Positions 54,101 through 64,000 of a stretch of 64,000 nucleotides of DNA are shown here, in pieces; the first letter of the stretch is position 1; every line of letters begins with the position of its first letter. A program made the translations under genes and the position numbers. The stretch comes from Sinohyriopsis cumingii (lineage: Eukaryota > Mollusca > Bivalvia > Unionida > Unionidae): positions 87,238,944-87,302,943 of the forward strand of contig CM068838.1 of the NCBI GenBank assembly GCA_028554795.2, in the 5' to 3' direction. Under the pieces are notes generated by a model. It did not search any database. It had not been told where the DNA came from and saw only the letters and a program-made list of their open reading frames with translations.

Positions 54101-55480
54101 TTGACCCTATCATGAGCCAATCGGGGTTAAGCCAATGACATCCTCTCTCATAAATATTTACCATGGGGCAACATAACAATGAAGTTGCGTCAAATTCTAC
54201 CCTGCTGTTTATAAGGAATTGGGGTCACAAACAGACGGACACACAAACGGACGATCGGAAAGACAAGAGTATCATAATATACACGACTTTTAAAAAGAAA
54301 ACAAAAAATCATAACTTGCAGATAAATCTGACTCAACTCCAATTACCTGACAAACACCCAGTCCACGTGTCCTTATATCAATGTTTCTCCTTGTATGATA
54401 TTACAATACTGATACGTAATAAGGAAGAGAAGCATACGAAAAAGATTATCACTTCTATTGTTAAATTATTTCTCGATTGTTCATGCTTGTATGCGTGTGG
54501 GTAATTCGAAACGTACATGCTTTGCATGGAGATTCCTGTTTTCGAAAAGACCTCATGGACGTTAAACTTCTTTTTTTTTTTACATGACAGGTTGAAATAC
54601 AACACAGCCCCACAGGGGCTCGTATCGTTGCTTACAATTCACCTGTCATACGTGTACTACCTGTGCCTGCCAATGTTGAACCCCCAAAAAGGGTTTCATT
54701 TTGTAATGAACTTTGCGCGAGAAAGAAGCGTTTACAGGTCAAATAATATATCCAGCTTTAGGAGACACTTGAAATTATCGAGGTGTAAGAATACCTATAG
54801 AAAAGAATGGATCCTTATTGTATTGATCATTGGGTGCGTTTCAGTGCAAGGCATACATCCAATTACCTTTGCACTCAGATTTTAATATTAATTGTTGCAT
54901 GCCTTGATATGACTCATGTCAAGACGGACTGTACAATTAATTAAGTTTTTACTCACATTCATGATGTTAGTTAGATAAATAATCCTTTCTTACAATACAC
55001 GAAAAAATAGCAACGGCAACTGCTCGCAGTTGCAGATCTTCTGGCTGTTTACTATATATTACAAACTCATACCCCTGTAATCAGAACGAAGAGCTATGTG
55101 TCGTATGATATCGCTTTCTACTCTTAATGAGTCTTTTTCAAAGGCAAATAAAAAACATAGACAAGACAAACAAATAAAACAGAAAAACCGTTAATGAATT
55201 CTATATTTTAAGAGACTTTTATTAAACTCAGTTTTACCTTGCGTGTAACCAAGTTCAGGTATATATAGCCTATTGCGAAATCTATCGCTATGTTATGACA
55301 GAAATAACAGAATATACCCTACAATTTTTGGACAGTGATTTACCTGCAGTGTAACAGATAATAGGATCATATAGCAAAAAGACAGCACTTTGTTCTTGAA
55401 TTATTTTTTCTATTTATATGTCGATTTCTGTGGGTGATTCGAAAATGCCAATATTTACAAGGAAATTCTTACTTTCGAAG
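54101..55480. repeat. Right-arm repeat unit, copies at 54110-54700 and 55010-55480
   Basis: Contains AAGTTGCGTCAAATTCTACC, CACAAACAGACGGACAC and ATTGTTCATGCTTGTATGCG, parallel to GAAGTTTCGTGAAATTCAAC, GAACGGACGGACAG and ATTGTTCATAAGTCAATGTG at 59200-59570. The GACGGACAG block is common in dispersed molluscan repeats. The 113- and 122-codon frames here fall inside this repeat. Confidence 0.6.
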
Positions 55481-56460
<980 letters not shown>

Positions 56461-56732
56461 CTGTCAGGAACACAACAGTGAACTTGATATTGGACGGGAT
56501 CAGGTCCAAAATATAATAATTCATAACCCATAATCATGAAGAAAAAACAATTAACAACGATAAACATCAAATATGCATAAAACGTAGACGTCACTTGGGA
56601 TCAGATTCAGATTCAAGTTTTAGGGGTTGAGGTGTTTGCCTTCTTGCATCAATATAAAACCAGTTATCAGTCTATGGTTCAATTATAAAAATTATTGTCC
56701 GTGTTCCTTTTTGAAAATAACTTCACTGTTTG

Positions 56733-57095
56733 TCAGGAATCTATCATAGACACGAAATGGAATGGTCTATTGCCAAACTTGGTTGAGACAGGAAAGTAGT
56801 GTCGTTGCACGTGCACACTGGTCTTGTTTGCGGAAGCCACAAAGGCCGTTTCGCACCTATTCCCGTGTATATCTCCCCAGCCCAGAAGGGACCAACTGGA
56901 CCAATTCCTAGAGTAAGTTTTCACTGCAGCTGGAGTGATAAAATTATGCCCTAGAATTCTAGAAATGCTTAAAATGCAGAATCTTCCAGGGACTACGCCC
57001 TCTTTACCCCCACCAGGGGTTCTATCCCACAAACTCCTTGTCAACTTCTTTACGCTTCTCCTAAATGATAGTCCTGCATTCATCCTGTATCTCAC
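56733..57095 (-). other. Open frame of about 115-120 codons, unassigned
   Basis: A GC-richer block with an open minus-strand frame containing MNAGLSFRRSVKKLTRSLWD and FITPAAVKTYSRNWSSWSLL. No domain recognised, no splice support. The opposite strand also has moderately long frames, so this may be chance or a piece of an old mobile element. Confidence 0.2.
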
Positions 57096-57099
57096 TTAC

Positions 57100-57900
57100 A
57101 AGATAAGATAAATACCTGTGTAAGGCCTTCATCTGAAACAGTTCTTTATTATTTCTGAATACGAGTTTCCTGTGGATTAGCAGAAATTCACAAACTCCTA
57201 ATATCCGATTTGGTCACTTTTACAAAGTAAGTCATTCCAATCTTAATAGATTTAGATGACCGAGCTCATTGTTTTCGGCGTGGCTTAATAGCAAGAGAGG
57301 GGTGTGTGGTCAACAAATAACAAATTAGACGGCAATATCATTTTATTTATCGCGCGGAGCACATTAACTCTCACCCCTGCGGTGTGAAGTCTACATATTC
57401 TGATCATGACCTTGATCACCGAGACACTTCAAGTTTTATGCGAACACTTTAGCACAGACCTTTCCGCGAAGATCTTGACACTTTAGAAAGTGTAAGTAAT
57501 GAACGAATGACATCAGGCTGGAAAGAGGTCAGATTGCAACGATGGGTAAAGGCGAGCGCTTTAGACCACTCGAGCAGTCGGGCCCCCGATGGATATATAA
57601 GTTAGAAAACTAAAAACGTGTATTTTACTGATCAAAGACCATGCTTCTTTTTATTTGTTCTTTAATGCATTGAACATTTGACCATTTCTAGGGATTCGAG
57701 AGGCAGGAAGCAAGAATGATACCTCTTTCACATATGGTTACTCCTTGGACATAAAACTGCGAATTTTTGTGCAATTTCACCCAATAACAGTCAGACAAAC
57801 GAACTGTCAATTACGTCACAATGTCCCTGACGCTTTGTGAAATAAATTGCGAAAAGTTTCTACATAGTATCTAATGTCAACTAACAGACAGACATTCACA
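57100..57900. other. Spacer with a SINE B head fragment
   Basis: 57535-57592 ends GCGAGCGCTTTAGACCACTC and AGTCGGGCCCCC, the reverse of the family B tRNA-like head; the body is absent. The rest shows nothing. Confidence 0.5.
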
Positions 57901-58263
57901 ACATACATGTCATTGTAGACCATAACAACCCGTGTTTGTCGTCTTTGCGTGGCCCCACAGAATTGTTACGTAACAAATTAAACTAGTACTAGGGAAAAAG
58001 CCAGCATCCTTATTGATTGTCCTTTTTCTTTCTTTAATTTCTTTGTTCAGTTTATTTGTATATATTTATGCGTCGACGTGTTGGTCTGAATCTAAAATGG
58101 AAATATTTGAAGAGATTTCCTGAAAGAGAGGATGGATGGGTGGTGAGGGAGATTTAATACGTTCAGAATAATATAATATCCTTATCCCAGTTTCGGTGTA
58201 AATTCACAAATTGATATGCGTGTGGTAGGAATGACCAGCTATCTGTCGCATGCAGTATGTACA

Positions 58264-58298
<35 letters not shown>

Positions 58299-59140
58299 CT
58301 TTGGTCCAAGCTTGTAAATATTTATCTTAGAGATCTTTCACGTGTCTTTCTGTAAAAAAAGCAACCAAAAAAATTTGAAGTGGTACATAATCTGTTCGTA
58401 AGGTGCAATTTGTTTATTTGTTCATACCTAATTTCACATGTCGGAATTAATTTTACAAGTATCTTTTATTTATAAATAAATGTTCCTTGCACGTAACCAT
58501 TTTCAAAGCATAAAACCAATATCTAGTGCCAAAAATATCGCCTCGTTAAGTACGATATTAATAAAATTTTAAAAGTTAGAAAGAACAAAATGTACACAAA
58601 TATGTTTCATATAGACAGGTTGTAAAGAAATATTGAATTGAATAGATGCTAATATTTTATTTTATTTTAAAAAAGGGAAAACTAAAGCTCTTGAAATTGG
58701 TCGTCATCATACATTATATAACTTTTTGCAGCATATTCCAAGCCCCCCACCCCCCATCACCACCCGGTACTCAGACCCAAGGGTCATGTTACAAATTCTG
58801 TCACATACACTAAGCGACTTCAAACTGATTATATTTGCAGCCTGATTAGGAAATATTTAAAACTGTCATTGTCATTGTATTTTTATTTGGGATATTTTCT
58901 ATCTGACCCCAAGGATGACACCCCTCTCACATATGGTCATATCACATTCTCTCTTTATACTGCATATTCTGATTCCACAACAACCACATTGTCAGACCTA
59001 GGAATCATATTGCAAAATCCGTGACAAACATGTTGTGTATACCTGCTGTGATTGCATATATGCGACTTAATTATGAAATACATTAAAACGCTGATGTAAG
59101 CGAATTTTATATTTGAACTTTTACCCCTCCGTGGGAACAT
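57901..59140. repeat. Right-arm repeat units, copies at 57901-58800 and 58850-59140
   Basis: Includes block F copy 4 (57905-57975, frame broken), then unit G copy (58025-58570) with a (GT)n tract at 58268-58296. The seed of the 40-bp minisatellite, CGGTACTCAGACCCAAGGGT, is at about 58768, with a worn one at about 58990. Confidence 0.65.
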
Positions 59141-59611
59141 GCGAGCGTGAGTCAGCGAGGACACCCCCGTCTCACAAGTTTACCACGAGGAAAACAACTA
59201 CGAAGTTTCGTGAAATTCAACCAGTGGTCTAGGAGGAGATAGGGTAAATATAGATTCACGAACGGACGGACAGATGAGGGTATCACAGTATCCCATCTTT
59301 TAATTTTGAATGAAAAAGCCAAAACAACAAAAACATAACTAAAGAACTTGGACATAAATCTTATTGAAATTCAGTTACCAGAGAAACAATCCCAGTTCAT
59401 ATGACCTCATAGATCTTTGTGATAAATGTTTTTCGTCTTTGTACAACCCAGCATAACTGCTATGTAACAAATCAAAGAGGGGTGGGTGTGGAAAGACGCC
59501 AGTTGTTTTGTTTTTTTGTATTAGTTTATATATATTTCTCTATTGTTCATAAGTCAATGTGTATGGGTGATTCGAACCTGACAATCCCTGCAAAGAGTGT
59601 ATTGTTTTCTA
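59141..59611. repeat. Right-arm repeat unit, copy parallel to 54110-54560
   Basis: See 54101-55480. The 67- and 115-codon frames here are within the repeat. Confidence 0.6.
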
Positions 59612-59612
59612 C

Positions 59613-59643
<31 letters not shown>

Positions 59644-59940
59644 TTTGATTTGGATTTTACACGTAGCTTTAACAATTTTGCAGTCATATCCCTACGATGT
59701 CTGCATTGTCCTTTTATAGTGATGTCTAGCACTGCTGGGGCATCATGCCACAGACATGTAGCATGATGTCCCACCCAGTCACATTATCCTAACAACAGGC
59801 CGACTATTCCTAACACTAACCTCATAATATTTAGCGCCAAGCGAGTCAGTTGTTAGTATCATTTTTATTTAAGTATGGCTCGACTGGGGATAGAAACCAC
59901 GACCTCCCGCGTCCAAGGCGGATGCACTAACCACTACGCC

Positions 59941-59983
<43 letters not shown>

Positions 59984-59985
59984 TT
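59612..59985 (-). mobile_element. SINE family A, copy 7, inserted in a (GA)n tract
   Basis: SINE body and head at about 59644-59944 on the minus strand (start GGTGGCGTAGTGGTTAG, B-box GTGGTTTCTATCC). It is bordered on both sides by (GA)n (59612-59643 and 59945-59981), so the insertion split a GA microsatellite, or duplicated part of it as target site. Confidence 0.85.
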
Positions 59986-60628
59986 TTTAAATAAAAATTT
60001 TAATCTGAAACGTTTGAATACCATAAAGTCCACATGAATGTTTTGAAATGTGTGATGTTCGGATTTAAAGTTATCTGCAACATATATAAGGGGTGGGTGA
60101 CTTTAGTCCAAGTTTGTATAGATGGATATCAGATATTTTTCACGTTTCTTTCTGTAGGAAATCAGTAAATACACTTTAAAATGACAAACCGATACTCGTA
60201 ATTCACATATTGTTTTTTTAATGTTCGGATTTAACTGTACATATTATTATATTTTACGTATATGTTTTAATTCAAAACAATTCATTTTGCATGCAAGTAA
60301 GTTTAATCTTGCCAAAGACTCGCTAGTTGCAAAAACATGACAAGAATGCAGTTTTAAAGGAAGAAAACAATAAAATTCACACCGAATTAGTTTGCATTGA
60401 CAAATTGAAATATAATAATGGACTGCTGCCAATATTGTGCAAAAGAACTGCCCGAATTGTAATGCACTTTGTTGGGAAACAAAACCTTCCCATGTAATAT
60501 CATTTCAGACTTAAGTGGAACTATTGAGGTATGACTTTCAGCTAAGCAGTTCGAAAGAAAAGGATGATTTGATACCTCTGATTAGTGGTTCTTTTCAATG
60601 AGGGCACAAACCCAAGAACCTTTTCACG
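59986..60628. repeat. Right-arm repeat unit G, copy 3
   Basis: TAGTCCAAGTTTGTATAGAT, TTTTTCACGTTTCTTTCTGT and TTTTGCATGCAAGTAAGTTT follow the order seen at 49000 and 58025. Confidence 0.55.
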
Positions 60629-60637
60629 TAGATTCTA

Positions 60638-60799
60638 GTGGGTATGTGAGAAAGCTTGCCAGTAGCTTCTCGTGGGTCGGTGGTTCTTTCCGGGGTTTTC
60701 CAGGGTTCTTCCTCCACCATTAATACTGGCTGCCAGGTATAGCCTATCGTGTACTGAAAAAATGCGTTAAACCCTACAACAACAACAACAACAACAACA
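60638..60799 (+). mobile_element. SINE family B, 5'-truncated, with (CAA)n tail and 9-bp target duplication
   Basis: Body words GTGGGTATGTGAGAAAGCTT and CCATTAATACTGGCTGCCAG, ending in ACCCTACAACAACAACAAC. TAGATTCTA is duplicated at 60629-60637 and 60800-60808. The tRNA-like head is missing. Confidence 0.88.
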
Positions 60800-61012
60800 T
60801 AGATTCTAAAATATTGCGACATACACTGATATGTTCGTTGTCAAGTCGGGACATACAGTTAAAAATTTTTAAATACACTTATTAAGTTCTTTAAAACGAT
60901 ATTATTCTTGGTGCTAATTAGACAAAGGACCTTTTTTAAATACAGAAAACTATTTTAAAAAACTGCAATTGCTCACCATCACAAATTTTAGCTTCTTATT
61001 ACAGGAGTAATA

Positions 61013-61085
61013 TTTCAAACCCCTACCTCCGTACTCAGACCCAGAAGTCGTGTTCCATGCTAATACCCCCGTATTCAGATCCAGG
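61013..61085. repeat. 40-bp minisatellite, left part (about two units)
   Basis: CCTCCGTACTCAGACCCAGA and CCGTATTCAGATCCAGGAGT. It continues beyond the LINE insertion at 62574. Confidence 0.8.
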
Positions 61086-61096
61086 AGTATTATTCC

Positions 61097-61519
61097 CTCA
61101 TTGATAATAAATGGCAGGAATTATGGAACACAAGCACTCAAGGCAGGAAACTAAAAACCATCATTAAAGAAGTATGTAGAAATAGGAAACCACCCAAAAC
61201 AAAAGGCAGTGAACAAAAATTCATAAATAGAATACTCACGGGCAAAACCAAGCTGGCTAACAGCTTCGGACAGTACATAGGACCACAACCACATAACCCT
61301 AACTGCTACCACTGCAGGGTCCCAGAAGACATAGAGCATATTTTTAACAACTGCCATACACTTGAAAAAGAAAGGGCTAAGTTTAAAGTTAAACAGCATA
61401 AAATTGGATCCCCTACAACATACCCAGAATTCTTGATGAGCACAAACCCCAATATTAATCTAACATTCAAAAATGTCATAAGTTTTATACACGAATCCAA
61501 TCTACTCAAAAAAATCTAA
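61097..61519 (+). pseudogene. LINE 2 ORF2 C-terminal end with CCHC finger
   Basis: Open for 140 codons from the truncation point to the stop at 61517. It reads QELWNTSTQGRKLKTIIKEV, ILTGKTKLANSFGQYIGPQP, CYHCRVPEDIEHIFNNC (C-x2-C-x7-H-x4-C) and ISFIHESNLLKKI. The same blocks occur in LINE 1 at 3967-4450. No stops, so this is a fairly young insertion or a well-kept one. It has no start and would not be translated alone. Confidence 0.85.
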
Positions 61520-61911
61520 GAAAGTAAATCAAAGACCAGTTAAAAATATAACAAATCACTGTTTGGGAATTATGACGGCCGGCTCGGTCTCGTGGGTTCA
61601 CAGACTGACACAGCCGTTCATAGCCCGAATAATAAAAACCAGTTAAGGACGAATATTACAAAATCACTGTTTGGGAATTATGACGGCCTGCTAGGTCTCG
61701 TAGGTTCACAAACTGACACAGCCGTTCATACCCCGAATAATAAAAACCAATTAAGGCCACAAAAAAATTAAAATAGGAAAATAGGAATTAATTAAAACAG
61801 GACTCCATAATAACATACAAACAACCATAAAAACAAGTTTTCATTCCAAACCAATAAGATAGGGAATCAAAATAAATAAGGAATTGATGAATTAAAAAAA
61901 AAAAAAAAAAA

Positions 61912-62235
61912 ATACTCCTAACCGTCTCCTTGTCTCTTAAACAACATCTGGCTGAACTTTTAAATCAAGCTTCCACAGCTATTTCTACTAACATACTCAG
62001 CCAAATCCAGGCAATGTTGGCAGACGACACTGAAGAATTTGAAACTTCCACGCTGGCAGCGGCCCTGGAAGTATCATCGTCCAGCGGCGATGAAGCTGAT
62101 GAACCTGCACCACCTAAACAGAGTGGAAAAAAGGAAGGCTCTGTCTACCGGAATATCGGACTGGGAAAGGCAATTGATGATATCAAAAAAGCGGGCCACT
62201 TCGTCAATGCCACAAGACCGGGTGTCCTAATGTGA
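61912..62235 (+). other. Coding-like segment in the 3' UTR of LINE 2
   Basis: Open for about 107 codons after the A18 tract with no ATG near its start. It reads LKQHLAELLNQASTAISTNI, an acidic Ser stretch (EVSSSSGDEADEPAPPKQSG), YRNIGLGKAIDDIKKAGHF and a TGA. LINE 1 keeps only the matching end (DVKQAGPF) after its own A-rich tract. It is probably the end of a different gene fused to the LINE 3' end; I do not recognise it. Confidence 0.4.
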
Positions 62236-62573
62236 CCTCATCGCTGCCGACCAATCGTGGCGGGAGTCACATACTGCTTGGTTTGACACCTGGGGCATTT
62301 CAATCCAACTAAGAAACACGAGTGTGTGGTGTGACTATTCCCACTCATGTCTATTAGCCTTTCAGTCAGGTTGTTAAGGACTAGTTAGTCCTACACCTGA
62401 GTGGCTAAATTAAAAAGTACTCTTTGAGTACATAAAAGCCTGGGGGATGAGGCTCCTTTTCCTTCCCCCAGGAGTAATTAAAAATCACGCAGTGCGTGAA
62501 TAAAAAAGTGGTACATGTTCAAAAGAACGAAAACCACTATAATCCAACTAACTAACTAACTAAGTATTATTCC

Positions 62574-63095
62574 TATCCCATGCCTCCGTACTCAGATCCA
62601 GGAATCCTATTCCAAACTCATGCATCCGTAGTCAAAACTAGGAGTCATATTCCAAACCATTATCCTTGTACTCAGAACCAGGTGCAATATTCCAAACCCA
62701 TGTATCCTTACTCAGACCCAGGAGTCATATTCCAAACCCATGCATCTGTACTCAAACCGAGGAGTGATATTCCAAACCCATGTATCCGTACTTAGACCAA
62801 GGAGTCTTATTCAAAACCCAGGCATCTGTACTCAGACCAAGGAGTTATATTCCAAACCCACGGATTCTTACTCAGATACAGGAGTCTTATTCCAAACCCA
62901 TGCATCCGTACTCAGACCCATGAGTCTAATTCCAAACCCATGCATTCGTAGTTAGACCCAGGAGTCTTACTCCAAAATCATGCATCTGTACTCAGACCCA
63001 GGAGTTATATCCCAAACCCATGCATCCTTACTTAGACCCATGAGTCTTATTCCAAACCCATGCATTCGTACTCAGACCCAGGAATCACATTACAT
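62574..63095. repeat. 40-bp minisatellite, main array (about 13 units)
   Basis: The unit is CCAAACCCATGCATCCGTAC then TCAGACCCAGGAGTCATATT. Because 40 is not a multiple of 3 the frames here change register and no protein is expected. Confidence 0.95.
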
Positions 63096-63181
63096 AATCC
63101 GTCAGATACATAATGTTTCTTCCTGCTTTAATTGGATATATACAGTTTGGTCCGAAATATTTGAACATGTCGCTGTAATTG

Positions 63182-63515
63182 AAGTTCATTTGATTGTTAC
63201 AGAATAAAGCCGGAAATTACGAAATAGTCTCCAGAGTTGTTCATTTGATAGTTACAGAATAAAGCAAGGACTTACAAAATAGTCTCCAGAGTAGTTCGTT
63301 TGATTGGATTATGAATAAAGCAAGGAATTACAAAATAGTCTCCAGAATGGTTCATTTAATTGGATTCAGAATAAAGCGGGGAAATACAAAAGTCACCAGA
63401 GCTGTTCATTTTTTGGAACTGAAAGAAGCGGGGAATTCCAAAACAATCTCAAGAGTAATTCATTTGATTGGTACAGAATAAATCGGTGAATTACAAACCA
63501 GTCTCCAGAGTTGCG
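63182..63515. repeat. Tandem repeat of about 55-60 bp, six units
   Basis: Each unit carries GTTCATTTGATTG, CAGAATAAAGC and AATTACAAAATAGTCTCCAG. Divergence between units is moderate. Confidence 0.9.
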
Positions 63516-63840
63516 ATATCCAGTTTCTCATACAGGAAGGGCTTTAATGGTTGCTGGTAGAGGGACTTAGCTGGCCAGTTCTATTGGTTTTTCTTGGGCT
63601 CCATGGTTATTAGAGAGTCTGTCAGTTCCTTTAAAGGTGCAAGGTTCTTTACTTCACTGCTCTCTACAGGTGGCATTGGACTGTAGCCAGAGTTCATCGC
63701 CAGAGTTCATCTTCACTTGGGATGGAGTTACTGGTGGAGATAGATCTAGGCAGATCACTGTAAAAGTTCTGTAGAAGAAATTCGATACTTACGAAATGCA
63801 GTTAAATTTTCTACCTACTGAGACACTGACCCTTTTCTTG
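63516..63840. other. Unassigned sequence
   Basis: GCCAGAGTTCATC is duplicated in tandem (63688-63713). No frame or splice pattern supports an exon. Confidence 0.4.
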
Positions 63841-64000
63841 TAATAATAATAATGACTTTATTTAAAGAAGGCAACACAGTCAGCTGCACGGAACTAATTC
63901 TCCTTGTGGTCCTCTATTATTTGCACATTTACATACATACCCCCCCCCCACATCAATACACAATTTCATACTGACAAAATAAATACAAATTAATAATAGC
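63841..64000. repeat. Probable end of a dispersed element with (AAT)n
   Basis: AATAATAATAATGACTTTAT and TTAAAGAAGGCAACACAGTC followed by a C-run. It looks like the end of a retroelement that continues past the window. Low confidence. Confidence 0.3.

Larger units (their letters stand above)
61097..62562 (+). mobile_element. Second LINE of the same kind, heavily 5'-truncated
   Basis: AGTATTATTCC is duplicated at 61086-61096 and 62563-62573. The insertion split the 40-bp minisatellite. It keeps only the last part of ORF2, a 3' UTR with a duplicated 108-bp segment (about 61535-61750), an A18 tract (61894-61913), a coding-like segment, the conserved hairpin (CCTGGGGGA at 62439-62447 with TCCCCCAGG at 62464-62472) and an (AACT)n tail. 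The order of parts is the same as in LINE 1. Confidence 0.88.

Noticed and set aside
62580..63207. Three overlapping 71-75 codon frames at the right end
   Set aside because: Translation of the 40-bp minisatellite in shifting registers.

Overview
The window looks like a piece of an animal nuclear genome, most likely a mollusc or another lophotrochozoan. It is AT-rich, its genes are split by long introns, and it is crowded with tRNA-derived SINEs, 5'-truncated LINEs, decayed DNA transposons, minisatellites and dinucleotide tracts. There are no operons, Shine-Dalgarno sites or CRISPR arrays. I could run no database search, so family names rest on motifs I can read and on knowledge of those families.

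The one host gene I can build is on the minus strand. It is the 5' part of a large lipid transfer protein (vitellogenin/apolipophorin-like, Vitellogenin_N region). Its exons are a signal-peptide exon present as two intact copies (45167-45349 and 41430-41612) plus a stub at 47695-47721, then 27045-27135, 24044-24077, 15768-15900, 14899-14962 and 12380-12486. All join in phase with GT/AG borders, giving about 205 residues. The gene should continue left of 12380, but I recognise no further exon. A 54-bp minisatellite (10930-12379) abuts the last exon and repeats its splice-donor sequence in unit after unit.

Left region (1-10900): SINE copies, then a pogo/jerky-like transposase 3' end with a PHD-like finger. 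A LINE of the RNase H-bearing I/Nimb type is inserted in it (3154-6809), with a 12-bp target duplication and the structure expected of twin priming. Hairpins and short tandem repeats follow.

Middle (10900-27135): the lipid-transfer exons, with introns full of SINEs and tandem repeats. Intron 1 (27136-45166) carries, antisense to the host gene, a decayed Polinton/Maverick (adintovirus-like) provirus at about 28074-34740. Recognisable parts are a major-capsid-like gene, an adenain-type cysteine protease, a fibre-like motif, one intact 198-aa membrane-protein ORF and a structural-protein-like gene.

Right region (40988-64000): diverged tandem segmental duplications. The 41-47 kb block duplicates exon 1 with its flanks and carries fragments resembling the N-terminal region of Polinton-type DNA polymerase proteins. 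From 49 to 63 kb, further diverged copies of another unit are broken up by a Crypton-like exon, SINEs, a second LINE 3' end (61097-62562, 11-bp target duplication) and a 40-bp minisatellite.
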